A program made the translations under genes and the position numbers. Below are positions 40,903 through 49,020 of a DNA stretch of 64,000 bases, piece by piece (the first letter of the stretch is position 1; each line of letters begins with the position of its first letter). The stretch is from Chitinophagaceae bacterium 26-R-25 (GTDB lineage Bacteria; Bacteroidota; Bacteroidia; Chitinophagales; Chitinophagaceae): assembly GCA_029906195.1 (NCBI GenBank), contig JARWSJ010000003.1, positions 62,001 to 126,000 of the forward strand. The letters run 5' to 3'. The notes beneath the pieces were generated by a model. That model saw only the letters and a program-made list of their open reading frames with translations, did not search any database and was not told the DNA's origin.

Positions 40903-42135
40903 CTAATTCACCTGCATTGTCACTTTATCCTTTATAATGTGGTAAAGCTTTATTGATAATGCATGGAAAAGCATTTTAGCATTTGCGTTACGTTCAATGT
41001 AATATGCTGCTCTATCCAGTTCTTCTACAATGGCTTGTTGCTGTGCAACATCTGTTAGTTTATTAAAGCGCTCAGCAAAATCTTTTTCGTTTTGCGCCAA
41101 AGAAAATCCGTTGATCGCACTTCCCATATATTTCAGTCGAATGCTTTGCTCCAGCAAATGCGTGAAATAGCGAAGAAATTGCTTTTGTTTTTCACGTCCC
41201 TGCTTGCTTACCTCTTCGATCCATTTTACTTGTGCCGCAGGGCCATTCTTCAGCAATGCATTTAACCATTCACGCAAAAGATCGTTCCAGTCTTCATCGG
41301 AATGTTGGAGCATTTGCAATGCTTCGCGATAGTTGCCTTCGCTGATGCCGGCAATTTGTTGTGCTTGTGCCGGGGCAACTTTAGATTTTTCAGTGAGCGA
41401 TTTTTCAATGTCCGCCGGCTCCAGCATTGGAATTTTTACGAGCTGGGTGCGGGATAGTATGGTTTGTAAAATCAAAGATTCATTCTCCGCTACCAAAATA
41501 AAAAGTGTGTTGGCGGGCGGTTCTTCGATCAGCTTCAGCAGTTTATTTCCTTCATTTCCCAAATATTCCGGCATCCACAACACAAGCACTTTGTATTCGC
41601 TTTCAAAACTTTTCAGGTTCAATTTGCGAATGATCTCGTTACACTCATATGCCGTGATGTTACCCTGTTTATTTTCTGCGCCAATAAACTGTAACCAATC
41701 GTACGCATTACCATATGGGAATTTTTGTATAAACTCACGCCATTCTGTAATGTAGTCGGTACTCACGGGCTTGTCGCCACTTTTGCGTGGAATAACGGGA
41801 TAAGAAAAATGTATGTCGGGATGTGTATAGGTGTTTGCTTTTGAAAAGCCTTCCTGCTTTTGCATCCATGCGTCGATGGTTGCGGGCGTAAAATGGTCCG
41901 GCTCTGTTTCCGCAGGTTCAGGGTCGCCAAACAAAGAAACCGCAGCTTCTTTGGTTTTTTTAGCCGCAATGCCATTTTTGATACTTATGTAATTGGCAAA
42001 CGCCAGCGCCAAAGGCAAAGCGCCACTTCCTTCCTTTCCCAAAAACAACAGTGCATGGCTAAGGCGATTATTCGCCACCATGTCAATCAGCTGTTGCTTC
42101 GTTTCCTGCTGTCCGATAACGTCGTTGAATTGCAT
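40903..42135 (-). CDS. holB: DNA polymerase III subunit delta'
   Basis: Clamp-loader subunit of 410 residues. N-terminal AAA+ module with MQFNDVIGQQETKQQLIDMV, HALLFLGKEGSGALPLALAF and KLLKLIEEPPANTLFILVAE, followed by SRTQLVKIPML (arginine-finger SRT motif). The P-loop reads GKEGSGALP, lacking the Lys-Thr needed for ATP binding, as in other delta' subunits, which act as rigid stators. The C-terminal half is helical (LLEQSIRLKYM). The gene is about 75 residues longer than E. coli delta', usual here. Confidence 0.87.
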   Translation of the reverse strand: MQFNDVIGQQETKQQLIDMVANNRLSHALLFLGKEGSGALPLALAFANYISIKNGIAAKKTKEAAVSLFGDPEPAETEPDHFTPATIDAWMQKQEGFSKANTYTHPDIHFSYPVIPRKSGDKPVSTDYITEWREFIQKFPYGNAYDWLQFIGAENKQGNITAYECNEIIRKLNLKSFESEYKVLVLWMPEYLGNEGNKLLKLIEEPPANTLFILVAENESLILQTILSRTQLVKIPMLEPADIEKSLTEKSKVAPAQAQQIAGISEGNYREALQMLQHSDEDWNDLLREWLNALLKNGPAAQVKWIEEVSKQGREKQKQFLRYFTHLLEQSIRLKYMGSAINGFSLAQNEKDFAERFNKLTDVAQQQAIVEELDRAAYYIERNANAKMLFHALSIKLYHIIKDKVTMQVN

Positions 42136-42190
42136 GATGCAAAGTAATTTGAAAATGTGGGAATTTGAAAATTTGAAAATGGGAAGACGG

Positions 42191-42364
42191 AACGCAGATT
42201 TTCATGATTGTCATGATTTGTTATGATTTTTTTATTTGAGATCTGGTAGTCAATTACACTTCAACCTAATCCGATCTTAAATCTCGTTGATCTCCATGGC
42301 GGCCATATTCAATTTTCTAAAAACAAAATCATAACAAATCATGACAATCATGAAAATCTGCGTT
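42191..42364. repeat. Paired inverted repeat, family I, copy 2 (40-bp arms)
   Basis: Perfect 40-base arms at 42191-42230 and 42325-42364, starting AACGCAGATTTTCATGATTG. Inner bases match the copy at 20725, outer bases (AACGCA here, CACT there) do not, yet pair within each copy. Separates the holB and 3-methyladenine glycosylase genes (both minus strand). Confidence 0.9.
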
Positions 42365-42368
42365 CTCT

Positions 42369-42974
42369 CTATTGCTTCTTCCCGCTCACATAGCCATTGT
42401 CTTTCACGTAAAATCTGTAGGGCAACAACGCGTCTTCTGCGGCGTAGTCGACGCCTATGCGTGGGGAGGCTATGATGTTTTGGGTTGGAGTCTTGAAGCC
42501 GTCGTCGGCAATGTAGATGTCTTTGCCAAATAAAGTGTTACCGGTGTGGTGCGTGGCAATACCCAGGGCTTTGGACACATTGCCGGGACCGCGGCCTATT
42601 GAAAAATCGAGCTTTGTTTTTTTCATGCGTTCCAGCATTGTTTCTATCCCTTCCAGCGGTTCTATCGCTCTGATCAGGACAGCGTGAGGAACATCTTTCA
42701 CATTAGTAACCACATTAAAAAGATGGTGAATGCCGTAACATAAATACACATATGCTTTGCCGCCTTCGCCAAACATTATCTCGGTACGCTTTGTGCGGCG
42801 GCTGTTGTAAGCGTGTGAGGCTTTGTCAACTGCGCCGTTGTACGCTTCGGTTTCCACAATGCGTCCGGTAGTGATCGCTCCGTCGAAGTTTGTCACCAAA
42901 ACCTTCCCGATCAACTGCTTTGCAATTTTCACCACATCTTCCCGTTCATAAAACGCTTTGTCAAGTTTTTGCAT
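42369..42974 (-). CDS. 3-methyladenine DNA glycosylase, AAG/Mpg family
   Basis: Base-excision repair enzyme removing alkylated purines. 201 residues; conserved LIGKVLVTN, GRIVETEAYNGAVDKASHAY (catalytic Glu in the VETEAY motif), RTEIMFGEGGKAYVYLCYGI, HHLFNVVT, VLIRAIEPLEG and GRGPGNVSKALGI. A second, unrelated 3-methyladenine glycosylase (Tag) lies at 54311. Divergent from the EI24 gene. Confidence 0.94.
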   Translation of the reverse strand: MQKLDKAFYEREDVVKIAKQLIGKVLVTNFDGAITTGRIVETEAYNGAVDKASHAYNSRRTKRTEIMFGEGGKAYVYLCYGIHHLFNVVTNVKDVPHAVLIRAIEPLEGIETMLERMKKTKLDFSIGRGPGNVSKALGIATHHTGNTLFGKDIYIADDGFKTPTQNIIASPRIGVDYAAEDALLPYRFYVKDNGYVSGKKQ

Positions 42975-43037
42975 ATGTAATTTTTTGTACAGTATGGCTT
43001 CAAAGTAATAAATTTATGCACTTTAAAACTCAGGCCA

Positions 43038-43799
43038 TTGTTAAAGGAAATTGTTACAGCAATAGAATCGTACTTCAGGGCGCATCAGTTCATTAAGCGG
43101 CACAAGTTGTGGAAATGGATCTTAATTCCGGGATTGCTGTACATGATACTGTTCATTGTGGGTATGATCCTGTTCATCGATTCCTCCAATACAGCGGTCA
43201 ATTACCTGAGCCGGGTGATAGGCGTTGAACGCTGGCTGCAAAGGCAATCGAATGCTTTGCTGAGTTTTCTGTTTGTGATGGGTCAAATAATGATCAGACT
43301 GCTCTTGCTGTTCTTCTATTTTTCTTTATTCAAATATCTGTTTCTCATTATCGGTTCGCCGGTATTTGCTTACCTGAGCGAAAAAACGGAAGCCATTCTT
43401 GAAGGCCGTGATTTCCCATTTAGTTTCAAACAGCTTTTAAAAGATATTCTTCGCGGCATACGGCTGGCTTTAAGAAATGCGCTTTGGCAAACTGTTTACG
43501 TCGTTTCATTGTTGATTCTTTCATTTGTGCCTGTTGTAGGCTGGATCGTACCGGTGATTTCCGTTTTTATTGAATGTTACTATTATGGTTTCTCAATGCT
43601 TGATTACAGTTGCGAACGACACAAAATGTCACCCTCTGCGAGTATTGAATTTATTGGGAAACACAAGGGCCTGGCGATTGGAAACGGTTTGGTATTCTAT
43701 GTAATGCATGCTGTGCCGTTTTTGGGTTGGGTGCTGGCTCCGGCATATGCCGTGATTGCAGCAACTCTAAGTTTGTATTATCAAAATAAAGAAGTGTAA
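43038..43799 (+). CDS. EI24/CysZ-like membrane protein
   Basis: A 253-residue inner-membrane protein with at least four helical hairpins: ILIPGLLYMILFIVGMILF (about 30-49), FVMGQIMIRLLLLFFYFSLF, TVYVVSLLILSFVPVVGWIV and GLVFYVMHAVPFLGWVLAPA. LFKYLFLIIGSPVFAYLSEK and DYSCERHKMS are family landmarks of EI24 domains, related to sulfate transporter CysZ. Start is TTG at 43038; no in-frame ATG is available nearby. Substrate unknown. Confidence 0.82.
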   Translation: MLKEIVTAIESYFRAHQFIKRHKLWKWILIPGLLYMILFIVGMILFIDSSNTAVNYLSRVIGVERWLQRQSNALLSFLFVMGQIMIRLLLLFFYFSLFKYLFLIIGSPVFAYLSEKTEAILEGRDFPFSFKQLLKDILRGIRLALRNALWQTVYVVSLLILSFVPVVGWIVPVISVFIECYYYGFSMLDYSCERHKMSPSASIEFIGKHKGLAIGNGLVFYVMHAVPFLGWVLAPAYAVIAATLSLYYQNKEV

Positions 43800-43895
43800 T
43801 ACCGATTGGTAAAAACAATATAAACCAATTTCGACTTCGTCTCATTGCTCTATTTGTTTAATCCATCGGCATTGTAAGGTTCTAAAATTTATAAA

Positions 43896-44606
43896 ATGGC
43901 AAGTCTCGCGATAGGAAAAGTTTATCTTATTCCCACATATCTTGATGAAGAAAATGTAGCGGTCATCCCTGCTTACATTTTAGATGCGGTGAAAGAGTGC
44001 CGTGTGTTTTTTGTAGAAAACGAAAGAACTGCACGTCGCTATTTGAAGATGCTGTGGAAAGAAATGATCATCGATAACTACGAATGGCATACGATACACA
44101 AAGCTGAAGATGAGGTAAAGGATAAATTTAGAAAAGCGATACAAAGCGGCGCCACCATTGGCATTATAAGCGAAGCGGGTTGTCCGGGTGTTGCAGATCC
44201 GGGACAAATACTGGTGGGCGTGGCGCATGAAATGTTTGCCGAAGTAAAACCATTTGTGGGACCGAGCTCTATCTTGCTGGCATTAATGGCAAGCGGCATG
44301 AACGGACAATTATTTCAATTCAATGGCTATTTACCGATAGACAACGGTGCGAGAATAAAAGCGTTGAAAGACCTGGAAGCAGATTCTATTAAAAGGCAGT
44401 GTACACAAATTTTTATCGAAACGCCTTACAGAAACAATCAGCTCATAGAAACAATCCTAAAGACCTGCAAGTCTTCCACCAAACTTTGCATAGCTGTTGA
44501 CATCACCGGCAAAAACGAAAGCATCCAAACAAAATCTATTGCCGCCTGGCAAAAAAATAAACCGGACATTCATAAACGCCCGGCGATCTTTTTAATTACC
44601 TTCTAG
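43896..44606 (+). CDS. RsmI-like tetrapyrrole-methylase family methyltransferase
   Basis: S-adenosylmethionine-dependent enzyme of 236 residues, related to RsmI, which 2'-O-methylates C1402 of 16S rRNA. Glycine-rich SAM site ISEAGCPGVADPG, second loop VGPSSILLALMASGM, FNGYLPID and FIETPYRNNQLIETIL. It lacks the N-terminal GTLYLVATPIGN form of true RsmI (here ASLAIGKVYLIPTYLDE), so the target may differ; a shorter paralogue of RsmI is usual in Bacteroidota. Confidence 0.85.
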   Translation: MASLAIGKVYLIPTYLDEENVAVIPAYILDAVKECRVFFVENERTARRYLKMLWKEMIIDNYEWHTIHKAEDEVKDKFRKAIQSGATIGIISEAGCPGVADPGQILVGVAHEMFAEVKPFVGPSSILLALMASGMNGQLFQFNGYLPIDNGARIKALKDLEADSIKRQCTQIFIETPYRNNQLIETILKTCKSSTKLCIAVDITGKNESIQTKSIAAWQKNKPDIHKRPAIFLITF

Positions 44607-44615
44607 TTGTTCCGA

Positions 44616-44728
44616 AGCTCTGCAAGGCTTTTAGCCTTGCAGCATTATTCCGTTGACTCTGGCAACTTTTTTTTATTATCGCCGAAGGCGATAGAATGGA
44701 ACTGCAAGGCTACAAGCCTTGCAGAGCT
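44616..44728. repeat. Hairpin-cluster element, family A, copy 2
   Basis: CTGCAAGGCTTTTAGCCTTGCAG, then TATCGCC-GAA-GGCGATA, then CTGCAAGGCTACAAGCCTTGCAG and GAGCT; outer AGCTC pairs with GAGCT. Stems differ from copy 1 (CCGGAG instead of GCAAGG) but remain complementary. Confidence 0.8.
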
Positions 44729-44733
44729 GGAAA

Positions 44734-44819
44734 TGACTGAATAACTGAGTGTTTGAACGACAACGTTGTCTTAGAAAATCAACCACTCAGTTATTCAGTC
44801 ATTCAGTTATTCAGTTACT
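44734..44819. repeat. Paired inverted repeat, family C, copy 3
   Basis: TGACTGAATAACTGAGTG on the left, CACTCAGTTATTCAGTCA then TTCAGTTATTCAGT on the right. Directly follows the family A element; both lie between converging genes. Confidence 0.75.
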
Positions 44820-45213
44820 GTATTCCTCCCGTTCTTCCCGGCTGTACGTCCTGAATCTTCATAATGCTGTCAACAATAAATTCGCTGGCACCTCTCCAGG
44901 GAAGGGAACCGAGGTATTCTTTATAGTGTAGTTCGAAAAATTTGCCGCTATTGTTCATGATTTGTGCCGCCACCCTTTCGTTGGCAACAGAAAAATCAAA
45001 CTCATTGGACTGCAGGTTGCCGGGAGCTGCTGAGCGGAAACCGGTTTGAATGAGCCTGCCTTCATATGTTTTGAAGATGTAGCCTTTTTTCACGAAGAAA
45101 TTCAACTCGCCCGCCTTCGTGCCTTCCCCAAAAACGAAATAATATCTCCAGAAAAAGAAGATACCCAATCCCAGTACGATTACTATGATGAGAATATTTA
45201 CAAATTTTCGCAT
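44815..45213 (-). CDS. Single-pass membrane protein of unknown function
   Basis: A 132-residue protein, one N-terminal membrane helix (FVNILIIVIVLGLGIFFFW, about 4-22) and a periplasmic domain with VFGEGTKAGELNFFVKKGYI, FKTYEGRLIQTGFRS and ELHYKEYLGSLPWRG. The EGTRAG-L..F-K-G..FKT-EG pattern is conserved in Bacteroidota; some databases name such proteins after 6-phosphogluconate dehydrogenase, without basis in the sequence. Function unknown. Confidence 0.8.
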   Translation of the reverse strand: MRKFVNILIIVIVLGLGIFFFWRYYFVFGEGTKAGELNFFVKKGYIFKTYEGRLIQTGFRSAAPGNLQSNEFDFSVANERVAAQIMNNSGKFFELHYKEYLGSLPWRGASEFIVDSIMKIQDVQPGRTGGIQ

Positions 45214-45248
45214 AAAATTCTATTAATCAGTGTGAAAGATACTTGAGT

Positions 45249-45362
45249 TAAGTTAAAAGGCAAAATTCGAAAGTTAAAATCTTCTGTTGCTAAACTGCTT
45301 CTGAAACATATGGTTCACAAAATGGCATATTCTTTTTACTTCTTAATTTTTACTTTTTACTC
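45249..45362. repeat. AT-rich inverted repeat, family L, copy 3
   Basis: AAGTTAAAAGGCAAAATTCG faces TTTTTACTTCTTAATTTTTA. Lies in the divergent region between the small membrane protein gene and bshA. Confidence 0.45.
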
Positions 45363-45452
45363 ATTCGATTGTTGATTAATAATTGTTTAAAAAACGCTCA
45401 TTAGAAAATTGAATAACTTCGCAATCTTTTATCTTAATAAATACAAATTGTT

Positions 45453-46571
45453 ATGCGAATTGGAATAGTATGCTACCCCACCTTTGGCGGTAGTGGAGTA
45501 CTCGCGACGGAATTAGGAAAAGCATTGGCAAATAAGAATCACCAGGTACATTTTATAACTTATCAGCAGCCCGTTCGTCTTAATGAATTCAATGCAAATA
45601 TTTTCTATCACGAGGTACACGTGCCCACATATCCGTTATTTGATTATCCACCTTATGAAACAGCTCTGAGCAGCGCGATGGTAGATGTTGCCATCAATCA
45701 CAAGCTCGATCTGCTACATGTGCATTACGCCATTCCCCACGCGTCTGCGGCGTACATGGCAAAAAAGATTCTCGAAAAAGAAGGCATCAAAATACCTGTT
45801 ATCACTACGCTGCACGGTACAGACATCACACTGGTTGGCCGTGATAAAACCTATGCGCCGGTGGTTACATTCTCCATGAATGAAAGCGATGCCATTACTG
45901 CGGTTTCTCAAAACCTGAAAGATGAAACCTTTAAATTTTTCAAAATTGAGAAGGACATAGAAGTGATTCACAACTTCGTAGATGTTGGCCGTTTCCGCAA
46001 AAAACCGATTGATGCTTTCAAAAAAGTGATCGCTCCCAATAACGAAAGGATCGTTTTACACGCCTCCAACTTTCGAAAAGTAAAACGCATACCGGACGTT
46101 GTAAATGTCTTTGCAGAGATCCGTAAAGAGCTGCCGGCGAAATTGCTTTTCGTAGGCGATGGCCCTGAAAGACCAATGGCAGAAGAAATGTGCCGTAAGC
46201 TCGACCTGTATAGCGATATCCGTTTTGTGGGTAAACAAGAGCAAATGGAAGAGATTCTGGCTGTATCAGATCTGTTTCTTCTCACCTCCGAATATGAGAG
46301 CTTTGGTTTGGCAGCGCTGGAAGCAATGGCAGCAGGCGTTCCCGTTATCAGCACCAATGCGGGTGGTATACCGGAAATTCAGTTGCAGGGCAAGACAGGC
46401 TACATGAGTAACGTGGGCGATGTAAAGGAAATGAGTGAGCACGCCATTCACATTTTAAAAGAAGATGCTGTTCTGCAGGAGTTTAAGAAAAGGGCCGCAA
46501 AACACGCTGCAACATTCGATATCCACAACATCGTTCCGCAGTATGAAGAGCTGTATAACAGGTTTTTATAA
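45453..46571 (+). CDS. bshA: N-acetyl-alpha-D-glucosaminyl L-malate synthase
   Basis: First enzyme of bacillithiol synthesis: joins GlcNAc from UDP-GlcNAc to L-malate. 372 residues, GT4 glycosyltransferase (GT-B fold): RIGIVCYPTFGGSGVLATEL at the start, VHYAIPHASAAYMAKK, TLHGTDITLVG, HNFVDVGRFRKKP, and the nucleotide-sugar site SEYESFGLAALEAMAAGVPV. The N-terminal CYPTFGGSGVLA is diagnostic for BshA. Bacillithiol is the main low-mass thiol in this phylum. Confidence 0.95.
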   Translation: MRIGIVCYPTFGGSGVLATELGKALANKNHQVHFITYQQPVRLNEFNANIFYHEVHVPTYPLFDYPPYETALSSAMVDVAINHKLDLLHVHYAIPHASAAYMAKKILEKEGIKIPVITTLHGTDITLVGRDKTYAPVVTFSMNESDAITAVSQNLKDETFKFFKIEKDIEVIHNFVDVGRFRKKPIDAFKKVIAPNNERIVLHASNFRKVKRIPDVVNVFAEIRKELPAKLLFVGDGPERPMAEEMCRKLDLYSDIRFVGKQEQMEEILAVSDLFLLTSEYESFGLAALEAMAAGVPVISTNAGGIPEIQLQGKTGYMSNVGDVKEMSEHAIHILKEDAVLQEFKKRAAKHAATFDIHNIVPQYEELYNRFL

Positions 46572-46645
46572 AAAAAATGTAAATCTTTTTTAGCGGAAAT
46601 AAAACTTACTTTTTGAACAAAATTTAATTATCTTCGTAGTACTTA

Positions 46646-46690
46646 AAAGGCAACGCTTTCACTAATGTTGAAAGCGTTGCCCTTTTTTTC
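46646..46690 (+). terminator. Strong hairpin between bshA and greA
   Basis: AAAGGCAACGCTTTC pairs with GAAAGCGTTGCC.. around ACTAATGTT, followed by TTTTTTT. It ends bshA transcription or attenuates greA, whose ATG is 28 bases further. Confidence 0.85.
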
Positions 46691-46705
46691 ATTCCTGTCT
46701 AAAAC

Positions 46706-46713
46706 AAGGAGGG
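46706..46713 (+). promoter_or_regulatory. greA: Full Shine-Dalgarno AAGGAGGG of greA
   Basis: AAGGAGGG ends four bases before the ATG at 46718. Strong Shine-Dalgarno sites are rare in Bacteroidota genes. Confidence 0.6.
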
Positions 46714-46717
46714 TTTT

Positions 46718-47191
46718 ATGTCTGATGTAATTTATGTAAGTAAAGAAACACTGGAGCAAATGAAGATCGATTTGCACCACATGAAAACGGTAGAAAGACC
46801 TGCCGCTTCAAAAGCTATTGCTGAGGCCCGTGAAAAAGGGGATTTACGTGAAAATGCAGAATACGATGCGGCCAAAGAGGCTCAAGGGATGCTGGAGGCA
46901 AAGATCAAAAAATTTGAAAGTGATCTTGCCAATGCCAGAATCCTTGATGCTGACGCCATCGACACAAGCAAAGTTTCCATTTTAACCAAAGTAACTGTTA
47001 CCAATATAAAGACTAAAAAATCAGTTACTTATCAAATAGTATCTGAAAAGGAAGCTGATCTTAAATCCGGCAAAATTTCCGTGGGTTCTCCTATCGGACA
47101 GGGATTGCTTGGGAAAAAGAAAGGTGAAGTTGCGGAAGTGCAGGCGCCTGCAGGTGTCATTCAATTCAAGATTGAAAGCATATCAGCTTAA
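46718..47191 (+). CDS. greA: Transcription elongation factor GreA
   Basis: Rescues backtracked RNA polymerase by stimulating transcript cleavage. 157 residues, usual length: N-terminal coiled coil at 1-75 with AREKGDLRENAEYDAAKEAQ (tip Asp and Glu in GDLRENAEY reach the polymerase active site), and the C-terminal FKBP-like domain with KISVGSPIGQGLLGKKKGEV. Preceded by a hairpin and an unusually good Shine-Dalgarno site. A terminator follows 20 bases after the stop. Confidence 0.96.
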   Translation: MSDVIYVSKETLEQMKIDLHHMKTVERPAASKAIAEAREKGDLRENAEYDAAKEAQGMLEAKIKKFESDLANARILDADAIDTSKVSILTKVTVTNIKTKKSVTYQIVSEKEADLKSGKISVGSPIGQGLLGKKKGEVAEVQAPAGVIQFKIESISA

Positions 47192-47212
47192 AGCTTGCCT
47201 TAAATTTTTTGA

Positions 47213-47240
47213 AAAGCCCCGGAAATTCCGGGGTTTTTTG
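47213..47240 (+). terminator. greA: Terminator of greA
   Basis: AAGCCCCGGAA-ATTCCGGGGTTTTTT: stem of CCCCGGAA with TTCCGGGG and a T run. Confidence 0.85.
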
Positions 47241-47264
47241 TTTGGGGCACGCGGAATGCAGTTA

Positions 47265-47451
47265 GCACACAGATGACACGGATTAGACTGATTTACACGG
47301 ATCTATTCAAGGTCGAATAACTGAGTAACTGAATAACTGACCGTTTATGTTTAAGAACCAGCGTTCATTCAAACTTCAATTATTCTTTCATTCAATGATT
47401 CAGTTATTAAAAGATCAGTGTAAATCAGTCTAATCCGTGTCATCTGTGTGC
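47265..47451. repeat. Nested inverted repeats (outer 34-bp arms, inner family C)
   Basis: Outer arms, perfect over 34 bases, at 47265-47298 and 47418-47451, start GCACACAGATGACACGGATT. Inside lies a family C pair (GAATAACTGAGTAACTGAAT near 47314, TCAATGATTCAGTTATT near 47392). The 345-base gap 47192-47536 contains only the greA terminator and these repeats. Confidence 0.85.
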
Positions 47452-47536
47452 CATTTGTTGCCTTCTCCATTTTCAATTTTCAACTTTCAATTTTCAATTG
47501 CCTTTTACCTAACTTGTACTTATAAACAAAGAGGAA

Positions 47537-48610
47537 ATGGCAAAATTATTTGAACCACTCACCATTAAAGAGGTTACGTTTAGAAACAGAATTGTTGTTT
47601 CGCCGATGTGCGAATATTCTTCGGTCGACGGTTTTGCAAATGACTGGCACCTGGTGCATCTTGGAAGCCGCGCTGTTGGCGGTGCCGGACTGATCATTAC
47701 CGAGGCCACTGCCGTTAACCCGGAGGGGCGCATTTCACCTGACGATCTCGGCATCTGGAAAGATGAACACATAGAAAAGCTGGAGCAAATTGTAGAATTC
47801 ATTCATGAACATGGCGCAGTAGCCGGCATTCAACTGGCACATGCGGGAAGAAAGGCAAGCTCACTTTCTCCATGGAAAGGCGGTACACAAATTCGGATGA
47901 AAGACGGCGGCTGGCAAACAGTGGCTCCTTCAGAAATTCCGTTTCAGGAGCATTACGAAAAACCCAGAGCATTAACCATCGATGACATAAAACAACTGGC
48001 AATAGATTTTAAGGAAGCGGCAAAAAGAGCCGTGAAAGCCGGATTTAAAGTAATTGAAATACATGCGGCGCATGGCTATTTGATTCATGAATTTTTGTCG
48101 CCATTATCCAATCACCGGACAGATGCATATGGCGGAAGCTTTGAAAACAGGATAAGATTTTTATTGGAAGTAATAGAGGCCATTCATAGCGTATGGCCCA
48201 AAAGCAACCCTTTGTTTGTTCGCATTTCCGGAAGCGATTGGGTGGAAGGCGGCTGGAACATTGAAGAAAGTGTGAAGCTTGCTGCAATGCTTAAAGCCGA
48301 AGGTGTTGATTTGATTGACACTTCATCCGGTGGCTTATCGCATGAGCAAAAAATTCCTTTATCGCCCGGCTACCAGGTTCCCTTTGCAGAAAAAATAAAA
48401 GAAGAGACCGGCATTTTAACCGGGGCCGTTGGTCTCATCACCACAGCCGAACATGCCGAAAGTATTTTACAAAATAACCAGGCAGATGTGATCGTAATGG
48501 CGAGAGAACTTTTGCGTGATCCTTATTTTCCGCTTCATGCGGCACAAACGCTGGGAGTGGATATTCCATGGCCATCGCAGTATGAAAGAGCAAGGCCCAG
48601 GAAGAAATAA
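47537..48610 (+). CDS. Old Yellow Enzyme family ene-reductase (YqjM/NamA-like)
   Basis: FMN-dependent NAD(P)H oxidoreductase of 357 residues reducing activated C=C bonds or nitro groups. TIM barrel with RIVVSPMCEYSS (Cys tuning FMN, typical for the thermophilic-like YqjM class), GAVAGIQLAHAGRKAS (substrate His/Gly), EIHAAHGYLIHEFLSPLSNH, DAYGGSFENRIRFLLEV, VRISGSDW and VIMARELLRDPYFPLHAA. ATG follows GAGGAA. Likely role in detoxifying electrophiles. No linked regulator. Confidence 0.93.
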   Translation: MAKLFEPLTIKEVTFRNRIVVSPMCEYSSVDGFANDWHLVHLGSRAVGGAGLIITEATAVNPEGRISPDDLGIWKDEHIEKLEQIVEFIHEHGAVAGIQLAHAGRKASSLSPWKGGTQIRMKDGGWQTVAPSEIPFQEHYEKPRALTIDDIKQLAIDFKEAAKRAVKAGFKVIEIHAAHGYLIHEFLSPLSNHRTDAYGGSFENRIRFLLEVIEAIHSVWPKSNPLFVRISGSDWVEGGWNIEESVKLAAMLKAEGVDLIDTSSGGLSHEQKIPLSPGYQVPFAEKIKEETGILTGAVGLITTAEHAESILQNNQADVIVMARELLRDPYFPLHAAQTLGVDIPWPSQYERARPRKK

Positions 48611-48692
48611 AAATTCAAAATTAAAAAGTCAAAAAATGGGAGCGCTTTTCCGGAGTTTCGTTTTTGACTTTTTAATTTTTACTTTTTACTTT
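48607..48692. repeat. AT-rich inverted repeat, family L, copy 4
   Basis: AATTAAAAAGTCAAAAAATG faces TTTTTGACTTTTTAATTTTT; better matched than the other family L copies. Immediately follows the ene-reductase stop. Confidence 0.6.
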
Positions 48693-48745
48693 GAATCTCT
48701 GATATTTGCAAAGATTTTGAAATTCAGCAATTGAAATTTCAATCT

Positions 48746-48820
48746 GGTCCCGTAGTTCAATGGATAGAATAGGAGTTTCCTAAACTCTAGATACAAGTTC
48801 GATTCTTGTCGGGACTACCA
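48746..48820 (+). tRNA. tRNA-Arg, anticodon CCU
   Basis: 75-base cloverleaf: acceptor GGTCCCG with CGGGACT (first pair G-T), D arm GTTC..GAAT, anticodon stem GGAGT/ACTCT with loop TTCCTAA (anticodon CCT, reads AGG), T arm ACAAG-TTCGATT-CTTGT, discriminator A and encoded CCA at 48818-48820. Confidence 0.93.
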
Positions 48821-48848
48821 AGCTTTCCACTTTGGAAGGCTTTTTTAT
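48821..48848 (+). terminator. Terminator of tRNA-Arg
   Basis: AGCTTTCC-ACTT-TGGAAGGCT hairpin with one G-T pair and TTTTTT, starting right at the tRNA 3' end. Confidence 0.8.
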
Positions 48849-49006
48849 TTTTAAAACCCCACATTGATTTACTGACAATAATTGAAGGTCGCTTGCAAAG
48901 TAGAATATCACAAATCGTAGGATTGAAAGACTGCAAAACTATTAAGACTGGTGTTATAAGAAATTTTGATGCAGAATCCGATATTTTTCACCTCTTTTAT
49001 TTTCCT

Positions 49007-49014
49007 TAATTTTG
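49007..49014 (+). promoter_or_regulatory. -7 element TAATTTTG before the kinase gene
   Basis: Exact TAnnTTTG, 7 bases before ATG 49021 and 17 before ATG 49031. A TTG start at 49012 would lie inside it and is therefore unlikely. Confidence 0.45.
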
Positions 49015-49020
49015 CAGCAA

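Noticed and set aside
42890-43096. ATG-started frame at 43016 as alternative start of the EI24 gene
   Set aside because: Different reading frame from the membrane protein; ends at 43096 without domain content.
48806-49009. 67-codon frame after tRNA-Arg
   Set aside because: Begins inside the tRNA and runs through its terminator; no start signal and no family.
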